Shown: positions 38,926 to 52,200 of the stretch, one piece after another | Layout: the number at the start of each line of letters is the position of its first letter | Numbering within the stretch: position 1 is the stretch's first letter | Source: Fasciolopsis buskii | Taxonomy: Eukaryota; Platyhelminthes; Trematoda; Plagiorchiida; Fasciolidae | Direction of reading: 5' to 3' | Length of the DNA: 64,000 bases | Assembly: GCA_008360955.1 (NCBI GenBank) | Contig: LUCM01007173.1 | Coordinates: 120,950-184,949 of the forward strand | Made by a program: the position numbers and the translations under genes | Notes under the pieces: model-generated | What the model saw: only the letters and a program-made list of their open reading frames with translations | Database searches by the model: none | What the model was told of the DNA's origin: nothing

Positions 38926-40624
38926 AATATGATGTTCAATACATCGTAATGCCACCCAACCAATGATGTTCTGGCTATCGGAACTTCACTGGAAGACGGT
39001 GAGTATTTGATGAAATATTAGAATGCTGTCCAACTGTTGTTTGTTATCATAAGTGAGCTGCCCGCTAGGAGCAGCATCACAATCAATAAATTTTGCAAAA
39101 TGGTTTGTGGCAGTTAAAACGACCGAGAGATTTCCCAAATTCATAATCAGGTTCACGATTTCCTCAGAAGGAGTAGGAAATTTTCTCGAGAGACACCGTT
39201 TTTCATTGGCTTAGTTGTTTACTTCCGACATAAAACACGTAAACTTAACACGAACTACCTAGCAGCAATTTGGTCTCTCGCTACATGTTTCAGTCAAGTG
39301 TACCGATGACTGACAATGTAGTGTAATTCAGTGGAAACACGTGATGCCATATGTGTATGTTCAGAATAAAGCATCGAAAAATTCACTGGTTTGATTGTCA
39401 TTATTTATTGTGGAGACAATGACCCTAAGTTAACTGAGGATGTCCGTTGTGTGTACAGAATGATACTATCCTAAATATACGGAAGACAAGTAAGTAACAA
39501 AAGTGTCTTGCTGCGCTGGTGGCAGCAACAAATTGTGTATTAAGAGAAGTATGCCACCTGTGTACATGTTTCGTACCGTATTTTACAACGAAACAAATAA
39601 TTGACGCACATACACTGTTCTAATTAGCTTGCAGTTTGATCATAAACGTTATTTCTATGTATCGCTATACTATAGATCCAATGGCAAATGCGACGACCAC
39701 GGTTAAATGAAATTTCTAAATATGACTACGGTTATAGAAATTAATATTGGTCACATTTCCTGTTGTTGATTTTTTTGGATTCCGATGGTTAGCACTGGCT
39801 TCGGGGTAGCAGACAATTCGTAAATATCCGGTAGATTAAGGAAATGTGCAAGTTTATTCGATTTTAGTCTTTGGTATTTAAAAGGCTCTCAAGATTCGGG
39901 TAGCACTGAACTTCTTCAAAATCCTTTTGCTTTGTAGCTTGGTCTAGGCTAACTTGAAATTTACCTCCAAATATGCGGTTGTCAAGCTTCACGCCTCTGT
40001 TTCTGTTGTTCGGACGAGGTGATTGGTGAAGATTCTGCAGCGATAACATACCGGTCTGGAGAAATCAGACTGATGACAGCTCTGTGGTGTGATTGCTGCT
40101 CGTATGTCAAACTGCGTTATCTGTTTGGGCTGGTGGATAAAAACTTACTCGACTAACAAAGGAAAGTAGATGCCGAAACAGCCAGTGAACGTAATACTTG
40201 CTCTAAATAGAATTCAACCGGTGGAAGCAGCCGTGATATATTCACTGGTGGAAACCCCAATAGGAATGTCCAAGTTAGTGGAGATTAGGACCAAGAGGAC
40301 AAGCCCGTTCAAGACCTGATATATGAGCCCACATTAAAACCTTGCAAATTTACAAGTCAAAATTTAAAATACTCCCACCGAGCTATAGGGATGATTGCAT
40401 TTCGAGTGCCATTAAAGTTTTTGTTACCTAAACGATACCATCTTCTGTTACAACCAAATGGAATTCATTTCTAATTCGGAGGGTTACCAGCTGACTCAGT
40501 AAATCTTCCTCGCCGACGACTGCAGCCTCAGTGTTTTATATCTTCTGGTTTAAGTCTCAAACATTATTTTACCAAATACAGAAAAGACATCTAGAAAAGT
40601 GAAATACAAACCGCCAATTAATGA
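38926..40624. other. No supported gene; non-coding
   Basis: Only one frame reaches 60 codons (39864-40049, minus) and it has no motif. AT-rich spacer between a SINE and a LINE relic. Confidence 0.5.
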
Positions 40625-41830
40625 GTTGAACAATCTTGCAAAAGGGCAAGATTTCGAGTGCAAGAAATTACCTAACTGCGAATTTGAGCCATATTATCTT
40701 CAGTTCTCAACCGTTGCCTTGCGGAACTGGGGGATCTGGCGGACCCCAACCAGATAGTTTAATTGGATCCACACGAACCAATTTGATGGTTGCTGTTTTC
40801 AGGTGTTTTATGCCACGTCACCACCTAGCCATCTCGACCTATTTTCCAACTACCAGCGGCCTAGCAGAAACAGCGTCCGAGGCAATGGTTCTGTTGGCCT
40901 GTGAAAAAACAGGTCCCAAACAGTTTAACCCAATCTTATTCAGTGCTTGTTCTAAATATACGACCTTAGGACTCAGTACCTTAAGACTAATAACTAAGTT
41001 ACTCACGAAATTCTTCCACTGTACTATACCAATGCCACGAAGACACCACGTCTTCGCATATTCAATGCACCTAATGATCATGTCTCTGATCCGTGAAGCA
41101 ATAACGATCATGTTGTCGTTTTGCAGGGTCAACTCTTGACGTCATACCGGCATCTCGGGTGCCTCAAATAGATGAAATCCAGTCAAACCTTTTGTGTACC
41201 TGAAGACAATTCGCCCAAATATAAGGCCACCAGGCAAGATGCAGTTATCCAAGCAACTAAATCTGTCTAACTCACCCAATTATTCCCCTGCAAGAACACT
41301 GTTTTGCTTCGAGCAAACCCAGTCCAAACTTTGTGCAAACATCCCAAACTTACCTACGCCATCGTTTGGACAATCGAGAAATATGTACAACTTATTTCGA
41401 TATTCATTCAGCAGCACAGCTGAGTACCATAATCTAAGTCAGACGGTTTCTTCTCCAATAAAATATCAGAGTCACTACTCTGACAGGAGAATAAGGCTTT
41501 TTTGGCCATTTTAAGGACAAAGTTAAAAGAAAAGGGCAAAAGAGGACAACCCTGGAGAAGACCACTCTTCGTAGTGAACTCCGGTGAACTATGGCCGTAA
41601 ACTCAATCTCCGCTTTGTTGTAAGTCAGTTGGTGCTATGCCGATGTTACGGACATCCCTTCACATTTTCTTTAATTTTGTCACAATGCTTAGGACTCATT
41701 TGACTCTTGAGTAAACACATGCATATCTGCTACTGGAAACTCAGAAGCATGCCTCAAATCAGTAAATCAAAAATCCTCGAATTAGGAACTGCCGTTCGAC
41801 TTCCTGAATCTAAAACTGACGTTGCCTTGA
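40625..41830 (-). pseudogene. Degenerate non-LTR retrotransposon (LINE), reverse transcriptase and C-terminal region
   Basis: Read on the minus strand with several frameshifts and stops, the region follows the order of a flatworm-type LINE ORF. VYGHSSPEFTTKSGLLQGCP (41602-41543) is the reverse-transcriptase segment before and including the QGCP box, followed by a SPFLFNFV-like stretch. DLDY (41440-41429) stands where the catalytic YADD should be, with the aspartates lost. GKFGMFAQS (about 41356-41330) and a GGLI box (about 41230) come next. NKIGLNCLGPVF and a SGWGPPDPP stretch (about 40760-40735) correspond to the C-terminal LNWLGHV and GWGPRD motifs. At 41820-41777 VLDSGSRTAVPNSR resembles the start of the endonuclease domain, which would mean an internal deletion joined it to the RT. 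The copy is clearly dead. The antisense 167-codon open frame at 40636-41139 is a shadow of it. Confidence 0.75.
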
Positions 41831-44800
41831 TTTCGGCATAATTCTGTTTTGCACTGGTATTTATTTAACAAACAGAAATCGTATACAGCGCTATTCAATT
41901 TCACTGTATTTTGTGCAAAGTAAATTCTTGTCTGACTAATATCTGGCAGTCTGTGAGTAACATTTTCTTGAAAAATACATGTTATATCCTTGATATATTT
42001 TGTGCAACGTCTCGTACGTCAGGAGACCTGACTTAATGTATCCTTCCGAAGTTTGACCATTCTGCCAGTTGCGTACAACGCTTATAAAAGGAGAAAAAAT
42101 TATAATTGGAGAAGATTAATATTAAACGTAGACAGCTATCTGTGGCTGGTTTAAACCTTAAAATAAAGATGTCAGCCAGGGTTAGAAGTTGATTTGGAAG
42201 TAAGTGGGACGTGTACACTCAGACCTGTACACGCAAGGGAGTACTTTTGAATGGCGCATTACAGTGGAAATGTTTCCGAAAACCTATTCTTTTCTGATCC
42301 AATGAGACAGCAGTAGAAAAAATTAAAGACAAGGGCTTTTCCTCTCTCGATTAAGACGAAGCATTCAAAATAATACCACGCTGTCTGACAATTTCCGAGC
42401 CTCAATTTATTAACCTCCTATCAGTGCTGGTCGGATTCGGTTTTACGATAGCATGTGGATGGCAGCATTTTCAACTGACGGGAATGAAATAACATCCTGT
42501 TTGTCTTCTCAGTTGATCGCTGGCACATAAGTAGGATTTTCTTAGATCGAAGGAGACAAAAAACAATAGTGACAATAATTTGTGAGGATATGGTATAATA
42601 ATGGCCGGTATTAGTCGTGTTTAGTCCCACAGTTTGTGAGGTCGGGTGTTCTCATTATTGGCAAGCTCCACATATAACCACATTTCAACGACCACACTCC
42701 CTTTCCGCAAATGATGCAGACGTATTTCATATCAACTGAAAAAGAAGTAGGATCGTTTTATTATTAGCGTTTTTTATTGCTTTGAAAGGCCACGTTTATT
42801 TTACTTCAGTGTATCACAATTTCATCAGTTACGTTTATTCATTGTGATTTGGACGGCTTCCCATTACTTAAATTGCCTGTGATTCTACCACGACAAAATG
42901 TACCACAGTTCGATAAGCCATATTCTTGCGAAAAACAATCAAGTTGCGTCGCCGAATTGGATTAATGAATTATTATTGGCATCAGCCTTAGTGAGTTTAA
43001 GGAAACAACCAAAGGCCTTAGATCAAACTGAATAATAAACTTTAATTGGACAATTGTATTTCATGGATTGTTTCCCGATTGCAGCTGACCTGGTTCGATT
43101 GGTCGACATCCTTTTATGACCGTCTCTAAACGCATTATCTAACACCGAGGCAAATAATCACCGTACAACAATCGAGTTTGTTCACGTCTGCACTTCGATT
43201 TGATAACGTAGTGGCCATGTCGGTCCAAAATTATTTTGTGTCTGAAATAACAAGCAGCTCTGCATTAGGCATGTAAAGGCGTTGATGAATGTGCGCGGTT
43301 GTATGTATGTAATGTGAGTGAGGTCACGGCTCCTCCAAATATGAGGCTGCAGGCTGGCTGATCTGAAACGTGAACTTTGGAAAGAAAACAAAATCCGAAG
43401 CCCAAAAGCCGCATTAGCCAGCTTCAACACACTCGATCAGAATCAGGAAGACGGTGTGTATTTAGACACTATATAAAAACAAATTTGTACGCTCGTACAG
43501 TGAAAGTAATAACGAAAGAATACAAATCGCATGTTCAAAGTTGGTTGTGACGTAGATAGCGGATAGATTCATTTAAAATGTTTCAGTCACCTTGTCAGTA
43601 TCATGGAGTGCAATACGTTTTAGGTGAAGTAGCCCCAGGATGTGTTGTTTCCACGGTTCACATGTACGATTTATGATCGATGCATACTCGACATGGAGAA
43701 AATAGACTTACCTGACGAAATTAAATGGGTCTCTGGGAATTCTGTTAATTAATGTGAATTAAAAAGTGACACCGATGAAGTCAGTCTTATTGGTCGGGTA
43801 TCCATCAAGTGAGTTCCTTGTGGCTCTTATCACCAGGCTTTTTTAACCGTACTGGTTGACACATGTGGGCTCTCTTATCTGTCGCCTTATTGAAAATTTC
43901 AAGATAGCCGATCTCTTAGAATTACGTGGATTATTAAGCGCGAGCAAGTGAGGAATTTGTACTGAAATTTTACCTAGAGTGGCACGCAGACAATCAACAT
44001 AGGTGTGTTGAATACGCAGGTAATCTTCCAATAGCTGGAACAACTGGTTTGTTGAGTATTTCTGTTGAGTGACTTTCAAGCAGGTCCCATTTGAGGGTGT
44101 TTCAATCAGAAGTTCGTAAGTTTAAGTTGCCTACCGCTAGGCCGCTCTTTGTCCGTCGTGACCCGATTTGTGAAAATTAGCGTGAACTACCGCTGTACCA
44201 AATGAAAAATCGCAACGGAATAAACATGTTTCTAACGAGCAAACTGGCGACCAGTTTCTTTCTACCTAATGTACAGAGCTCCGTTTCTGGAACAAATTAT
44301 CTCTTTTACTGCTCATTCATCTTTTTCAGGGCATGCGACTTCTTGAAAAATACGACATCGGTCTTCCGAATGACTGCTTCAAAATTTCAGAGGAACAAAT
44401 CTTACTTAGTCTTATGCTAACGACAACAAATTAAACCAAGTTTATCACGGGACCGAAGTGTGCCGTGCAATTTGTCGTACTATGTGACCAGCCACGGCCT
44501 TCCCTCTGTGGATGTGGTTTAGCTATTTGACAGACGAATACGACATCCCGGTAAGACCCTCGATCAGTGAATAGACAATTCGGGCGTGGTTGAGTCAATC
44601 ACAATCTAATTTCGTTCTTTGTTTGCCTTATTTGTTTAAACTGCACTCGTTATCGCCAGCATAACAACGACATTTTTAAAGAGTAGTCGAGTGACTACTC
44701 CCATTAGCCATTTACAACCAGACAACGTGTAGGAGACATGTTTGGCTAGTTGGTAATTTTGTTATAGGTATGAGCTTATGTCTAACCGTGCTCATCGATG

Positions 44801-46095
44801 GTTTATCTTCTCTTCAGTTAGGCTAGAGCTGTCTGAATCACGAAAGTTACTTTCCCGACTGACCGACTGACACATGCAGTGTTGGTGTTTATTCTTGGCT
44901 CTTAGGCTTTTTTTGCGTTGTGCTAGTCACGGAGTTGAATTGGTGTGTTTCGATATTCTTTATATATACAACAATCAGTTAAATTTTCTCTTGTGCGTGC
45001 CCATGGAAAGCACCTTACAAATGCCAACGCTTACTTTTGTTTTGCATTATTCTGTCATGGGCATTAGCAGATATTTAGAAAACGATGCACTTCCTAACTT
45101 TTCTTGCTGCTCCCTCCTCAGTTTTTCAACTCCAATCACGCAGTCATAATCTTGACATGTCACGAACTAATCGGAGTTCCTATTCACACAAATCAAAATT
45201 GATTCTCATAATGTAAACGACTAATTATATAAGGCAATTACTGATGTCACCTTGATGGACACGGGATCAATAGTGTCTCAACCAGAAAAAAATGTTTGTA
45301 GTCCACAGATTACATATGATGCATAAGAATTTCCCTGATTCTGTCGCTAATCTTTCGCCCCAGAGACGGTAAATGGCCTAATATACCGTGCACAAATGGT
45401 GATGCACGAAAACAAAATAATCTTTCGATATTCTTGGTTTGGAGGTTTGGCCTTCTAAGAACGTCGGTGCGAGTTGCCGAGGGAGTTGAATAGCCCCACT
45501 TGAATACTACTATTTGCGGCAAGATATCAGGATCACTATCATGCGCGAATTTCGATGATTTTGGAAAAAAACAAAACCGCATTTTAATTTAAAGAACGGT
45601 AGGTTGAAATTTCCTAACTATTTTCCATGTGTCCAAAAAAACCCGTTACTTTTGTTCACTATTATATCATGGTTATTCCCTGTTTTCCAAAACACAACAA
45701 AAAATCTTCTTAGCTGACATTGCAGAATCACACCAACCGTATTGACTTGCTTTCACCAAGCTATTCGTGAAACAAACGTGCTCTGGGAAATATGACTTTG
45801 CACGAGGACGTTTTTTAAAGAAACTTACTCAAATGAATGCATTCACATGGGACAGTACGCAGTGTATCCATTCTGTGCACATTTGTAACGATTCGATTTC
45901 CTGACCAATTGTACAGTTTGTTCGTTTGTCTCACTGAAAGTTAATTCGCTTGAAAACCAATGCCACGACATGCTATAAATGATTAAGTAATGTGTGGAAG
46001 TCATCCTTCAGTAGGGTTCGATTGCTTGTGCTAGGCGTGCAAATCAGTAACGGATATGCGCAACATCCTCATTTGATGAAGTTCAACAAGCCGTT
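41831..46095. other. No supported gene; non-coding
   Basis: Frames are short. 43843-44079 (-, 78 codons) and 45310-45582 (-, 90 codons) have protein-like composition but match nothing known and have no convincing splice pair. On the minus strand at about 44142-44132, CGGCCTAGCGG resembles a tRNA A box, but no B box follows at the right distance, so no element is called. Confidence 0.4.
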
Positions 46096-46109
46096 CAGAG
46101 CCGGTCTGG

Positions 46110-46148
46110 TAGTGTAATAGCTAAGGCGTTCGTCTCGGGTTTGCGTCC
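46110..46148 (+). promoter_or_regulatory. Internal RNA polymerase III promoter (A and B boxes)
   Basis: A box TAGTGTAATAG (46110-46120) fits TRGYNNARNNG at every defined position. B box GGTTTGCGTCC (46138-46148) matches GGTTYGANTCC at 10 of 11 positions (C instead of A). The 17-base gap is tighter than in most tRNAs but usable in SINEs. The boxes would start transcription a few bases upstream and read through the hammerhead. Confidence 0.55.
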
Positions 46149-46169
46149 CAATTCGGACGCGGTAGATAT

Positions 46170-46214
46170 GCACTGCTGATGATTCCTGATGAGAATGAAA
46201 CAACTGTACAGTGC
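46170..46214 (+). ncRNA. Type I hammerhead ribozyme, minimal stem III
   Basis: The parts fall in hammerhead order. Stem I is GCACTG (46170-46175) with CAGTGC (46209-46214), six perfect pairs. Core CTGATGA is at 46176-46182. Stem II lies in 46183-46196, TTC/GAA around a 7-base loop. Core GAA(A) is at 46197-46200. Stem III is ACA/TGT (46200-46202 with 46205-46207) with a 2-base loop, and A46208 sits at the cleavage position of a GTA triplet. Very short stem III is usual in retroelement hammerheads, which work as dimers. The weak point is stem II: one unpaired T at 46196 before GAAA, and the 4-bp helix expected from symmetry (TTCC opposite GAAT) is degraded, which fits G-to-A and C-to-T decay. 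Activity is uncertain; the fold is well supported. Confidence 0.6.
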
Positions 46215-46220
46215 TCCCAT

Positions 46221-49200
46221 GATTTCTTAATGGTGAGTTGAGCAATTACATCACTTGTTGTATTATTTCGACTTATAGGATTGTTGTTCCTTTTGACTAT
46301 TTTCATCATTCACTCAGCATAAGTGGGTACCTATTAACATGTAAAAAGTAACGTTTAATCAAATTTATGCCACCAACAAGAACAATCATAACTAAGGAAA
46401 GTTTTGCTCCAGCAATGTTTCTTATTTTCACAGGTGAAACTGCTTCCTAGGCAGTAACTTTTCTTTATAAACACTCGCATAGCTAGGCCAAAGCCGAAAG
46501 AGAATTACCCCAAATTTGTTTAGCAGAAAAACAAACAATGTTCCCGGTTTATGTAATGCTGGGCCATATGTAACGATTGCATCCAACAGACAAAATAGGC
46601 TTTTGTTGTTTTTTACTGTATTTCCGAAAGTGAATCTCCTTGTCCATGTGTTTATCTTGTTTAAAGGCTCATATAGTAAGCAATAGAGAGTATGAGGTTT
46701 CTGGAACCTGTTTTCACATGTTCAGTCTCTACAAACAACGGTACCAATGAATTAGTGCGCAGTGAAATTACCATTTTCGATCCCGTACTTTTATAATATA
46801 AAATTTTCGTAACAAAGTTTATGATGCAGTCTTAAAATAACATTTTATGGTCCGTATGCAAGCAGTAAGCTCGCAGGGGAGAAAATACTACGTTTCGTAA
46901 GAACAGTTCTGGATGTGCGCTGACAAGTAAGAACGAAAAAGATTCTAATTCAAGCTAGTTCATCTATGTAATGTTGTGGTCCAATTTTACCAATAGACGT
47001 GTGATGGCTTTTGTTTTGGCATCAGTCTTTTCACAAATTCGTTCTAAACCTGACTTCGATTTCGTATATCGCACTGTGGACTCCAAAGACTTGTGTGCAT
47101 AACAGATCGACAGCCTGTTTAAAATAGCACATATTTTGAGTAAATAATTGAGAGATACTGGGCAAGAACTAAACTAATTTGTTCCTGGAACTACTTCGTC
47201 TCCGACAAGCTCCAAATGAAACCACGAGTTCAATTATCCTGATCAATAAATTAAATAATCTCTCGTGAAGCATAGCTTAGGGCAACGTTGAAAAACACAC
47301 GTAATGGGAAGAAAATTTTGTGTATTTCAGTAATATTTTTATTACTGTAGTGAGGAACACCCCACAATTTGTGGCACTTTTGATGACGTTCCATCAACAA
47401 GGAAGCTCACTTTTTATTCCAGTCCAAATAAGAAAATTAGACGGCGGCAAGAATTTGGCGATCGATGAAACAAATCTCTTTTAGAGATTCCCTACCACTT
47501 ACTGTTTCACGAGCTCTTTATGAATCGGCACATGCCACACATTGACTAGCGAAAACGCACACCACAAGCAAGAAGCACGCCGCAGTTTTAGTCCACGGAC
47601 AAGATCATTACACACCAGCAATAGCCTCTTCCATTGGCATCCTTATATTGAGAGAAACTAACAGCATTTCTCGTCGTAACTGCCTGCAAGTTAAACTGTT
47701 TTGCTCTTCTCAAGAGGTCTTAGGTAAAAGGTATTCTTGTTGGACGTCAAAATTCGAATTTACCGAATATGATTCGGAAACATCATTTATCAATGCGGCA
47801 TAACATGAAACGGTGACGAGGAATAACCGATTTAATCTGTTTTCATTCCTGTTCTCATTCAGAGTACTGAAAAAAAACGTGAAGATGAAAAATTGAACAC
47901 TTAACGACACTCCCACTGCCTTGAACCGAAGAACCGGAAATTTCAATTATATCAAGCCACAAAGCCTTGTGTGAATCCGAAGACCAGCGAGCTTTCACCT
48001 CGGAGAATCAACATGCATGACAAACGTAGTGGAACAGTGCACACCATTGGGCATGGTTTTGTAATATAATCATGAAATGGCGATGCATACATGCAACATA
48101 ACGAGATGGGCTTTATGGTCACTCTATACCAGCCTGTGGTTCAAGCATAAGCAAGGAATAGAAATTTTTGTGCAAGTAGAGGTACACAAAAAGGAGAGTC
48201 GATGTCTGGAACGAGTTAAAACAAGAAACAAAAACACGGACGGTTTGTCCTTTTGTCGAATCCCAATACCTTCTTTCTGTACGGAGACTCCAGGAAGTTT
48301 CAAGGGATTGGCAGAAATCTTTATCTAACTGCAGTAACAAACACATTCATTACCTTACTGTTAGTGATACCGTAAGTTCAGAGCAGAATATTTTGTTCCG
48401 CCTCCAGTGACGGTGTATTTTCGTAACAATTCATGCACAAACATGTGGCTTGATAGCAAACTGCTATTAAGCGATGAACTTTCATTAGTGCGTGATGTTC
48501 CCTTATTTGTTTATTCAGACTTCCCAATCATTCGATAAGGTTATCCCTACTGTTTCTCATTGTTTCGATTGCCTCAGTAACGCGAATGCAGCAAAACACG
48601 TAATTTACACCTATTCCTAATTGATTACAGCACCAAATATTGACGCTTAGAACTAATTGATGTTTTGTTTCATGAATAATAACGCCCAATGAGAACATGT
48701 CTCCCCAGAAATTTTTATCTCTTACTCCAACAAAAATGTCAATAAAATAAACATTACGATTATAGAAAGTCATTTTGAAAGTCTGGGGTCAATTGGTCAG
48801 TAAATTATTCATTGATATTTTTGCGCACCAAAGTATTCCTGAAGTGTTGTAGTCAGTTACTCCTAGTTCATGTGACGGCACACCATTGCCCTTTGGAATG
48901 TGATGCAATCTAAATTTATTCTATTGTTTCCTTGAGAATTTACTCCGAACAAGAAGAGGAAAATTTGATTCACGCGTTGAGGGTTGATTCCTGACTCCAA
49001 GCAAGTGCGGATAAGCGTGTTCTTCTTAAAAACATGGAACTAATGGACTGTCTGACGCGAAGGCCTTGTCGATATATATATTTTCGGTGCAGCGCATCTT
49101 TTGCGGGTAACGAGTAATCGGGGCTATACATTCCAGCATGGTGCAGACCACCTGTGCAAATGAAATAAACAAAGGATGTTCTTACGCGTAAGTAATAATT

Positions 49201-52200
49201 TCGCAGGATTGTTGCACAGAGATTTTCCGGTAATGATTATTGTCTTGCAAACAAGTGACGGTTTTTACATACCTTCAAAAAGGAATATGAATTTGCAAGT
49301 CCCGAAAATACAGCCCTGATTACTTCGGGAATAGTTTTGCAGGTTTAGTACTGGTGCTTTGCTGATGATCTTGGCATTTCCTAATCTGCTTTCATCGACT
49401 GGCGTGTTCGCGAAATTCGTTAGAAGTAAAACGTATAGGATTTAGATGGCCTTAAAACGTTCCGCTTTCCCTCAATAAGGTTTGCAATGTTTAACCCACT
49501 ACTGAATAAACATACAGACAAAGACCAAAGACAATTCTACCATTTGTTTTGCGAAATTCTCTCTGTTAAATATGAAGATTTTTACTCCGATTAGATAGAT
49601 CGAATGCCCAGAAATTCCCAGACACCATGTTGTTAATTTTTGCCAACATGTGATCTGTTGCATCTGACAAAATGTGTAGATTTAGAAGAGGAACATTGAG
49701 GCTAATTGACTGGTGGAAACCGGGTCGGCTATTATACAAAATTGAGCGAAGTTTACAGTAAAAACTAACAAGACCAATGCCTGCTTATCACCCAAACAGA
49801 TAAATCCAAACAAGTGTTTTATTTTGAAGTGCGAATACCGATTTAGGCTTGGGCGCCGGATAAACGCAGACTTGTCGATAAACATCTCACGTTATTGTAC
49901 TACAATAGTAGCTTGTTCCAGTAGTTCAAGTGTTGGAAATCGTTATTTTTGTCCTTCTGACAGGAATGGGAGGAAAGTTTTCATCGTACTTCTTCGCGCG
50001 CAGCTTCATGTTTGCAATGCAGACAGCTGAGTGCTTGAGCCTCTTGCCTACAGTTTGGCATTCATTCCAGGTTAATTAAATGACCATCATTTCACGGAAT
50101 GAAATAGTCAGTAAACTGTTACACAGATATTTGGTTGAATTTGAACGAGATGTACTATCTTATGTGAGTCTTTTCAAATCGTCGACATTTCAGACCACCG
50201 AAATGCAGCCAAAAAATTTGCTCCATCTCTGGAGTACTAATATTTGTCCAGTGCTCTGGGCACGGTTAGCAATATGGGAACATTTCTAAAGGAGGATCAC
50301 TCACGGAACGCTCATTGGAACGGATGCCTATTACTTGTGGTCATTTGGTGGGTGGCCAACGATGCTTAGGAAGGAGTAATTAGCACTCTTTGTTGAGCTC
50401 TCGTACTGCGGCTGAAGAAAAACGCAGTGGATGTTCCTGCGTGGATTCCATTTTTTTCGTGGTTAGAGGCTTTCTTTTTTCATCGTATAATATTTTTCAA
50501 ACGTATCAAACTGTAGGTCATGACCAGTATTTTGTCCAAACTAATACTATAGGTAACCGAAATTACCAAAATGTAAACGTGATTTTCAAATTAACCTGCG
50601 AATGCAGAGCTGACATCAGTTACGCAATAAAACGTGGCAGAGAATCACATTCACTAGAATCTTGAACGTAATTAATCAATAAAGGTGATTTGCTTTTAAT
50701 AAACACTCCGTAAACTTCTACTAACTTCTTTGTATAATAAAATATAATCTGATTCTGTCTTCCGAGACTGGCTGTCATGATACGCACTGTTAATGACCTG
50801 TGTAAAAAGACAGTTAGGTCAAGCGAATTGCTTTTTAAGGTCAAGCATAACCTTTGCCAAATTTTGCTCCATAAAATTCAATCGAAATTATTTGTGTTAG
50901 TTTAAATTTTAGGAACCTCATTTGTGCACTTATTTCGCTCATCAAATTCATGTGCTTGAGGAACTTGACCGTTGTCAGTTTTGTTTCGGTCACGGTGCAC
51001 TTTAAAACCATCAACATGGAGCCGGGACTGTTGCAGTTGTTACACGTTTCTGGCAACTTTCCCGGAGTTGATGAAGGTAGTTTATTTTTTGTAATAGTAC
51101 GCATCGCAACCGAATGGACGAACGATGTTGCCCCGGAAGCCAACGATATGTTTTTCAGTTACTGACATCGATCACTTATACTTAACAGACACTTTTCTGC
51201 CCATTCATTCTCTTACTTGTGGACTAAATTCCTGGGTACCCATTAGAATCTCCCTCTAATCACTGGTTCATAAATGAACTTATCATCCATTCAAGCTATT
51301 GATGATTCCAGTGGGATGCTAATAAATAGAACGGCTTTTATCGAATAATACTGACTGATGGACGAATTTCGGGCAAGATTTGTGGCGAGTATTGATGGTA
51401 CCTAATCAATGCTCTTTAAAGTTTTCGTGAATAATCCGCTTACTTAGGTAAGGCACGTACCAATCATGAATAAGTGCATGAAACAACTTTGGGTATTTCT
51501 GTTAGATACGTGCAAAGGAGCTTTCATTACAATCCTATATTCTAAGTTTCTACAATGTTTTCTGAAACAAAACTAAGTTTGCTCTCGTGAATATACTCCG
51601 CAAACAGTTGTCGTAAGACTAAATTTGATAAATTTTACCGACAAAAATGGACAAAGTACCCTCCATAGGAATAGAGAAAATCAACGTTCTGCGATTTTCC
51701 TACCCCTTTGCTTTAATCTTGGAGATTAGAACATCAGCTGGTTGCCTGTTAACAGGGATATTTTACATACGGTCGTGCCTCTCAACAACACCAGATTTCT
51801 GGTCCCATTTAGGACTATCAGTACTCTCTTCCGCATACCAAGCAATCAACAGAAGAAAATTATTCTTTATCAGCCTGATAGCAATTTTCTACGTGCTTGC
51901 TTATTCTGCTAATGCGAAATGAAATGGATGTGACGAAATGGTCCGAGTCGTGCTTTCTAAAGTCAAATAATCAACCGTAAATTTAGCGAACCGTCTAAGG
52001 AGCCATTTGTGGGGAAACTTAATAGATTTTAATAGTACCGTCAGGCAAATGACGCTGACAAATACTGATAACAGAAAAATAATTTTATTTTTAGACTATA
52101 AACCGCCATCTCTGAATAACTCGTCTTTTTATCTTGCTCAGATAACGGCAAACATCAAGGATTCTGTTCCCGTTATCCACATTTACCCTACGCTCCAAGG

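Larger units (their letters stand above)
46096..46220 (+). mobile_element. tRNA-headed SINE carrying a hammerhead ribozyme, family B copy 1
   Basis: The element has a tRNA-like head with recognisable pol III boxes (46110-46148), then a hammerhead fold (46170-46214). This order, pol III head then type I hammerhead, is that of the schistosome Sm-alpha repeats. A second, decayed copy with the same order lies at 60336-60442; the shared blocks are the segment around the B box (CTCGGGTT) and the segment leading into the ribozyme (GGA..CG....ATA..CACT.CTGA). Element ends are not defined: I see no target-site duplication, and upstream and downstream limits are set by what the two copies share. Such repeats move by borrowing LINE machinery or as circular RNA. 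Which applies here cannot be told. Confidence 0.6.

Noticed and set aside
40636..41139. 167-codon plus-strand open frame
   Set aside because: It is the antisense of the LINE relic; all recognisable motifs read on the minus strand.
44132..44142. tRNA A-box-like CGGCCTAGCGG on the minus strand
   Set aside because: No acceptable B box at the right distance, so neither a tRNA nor a SINE can be supported.
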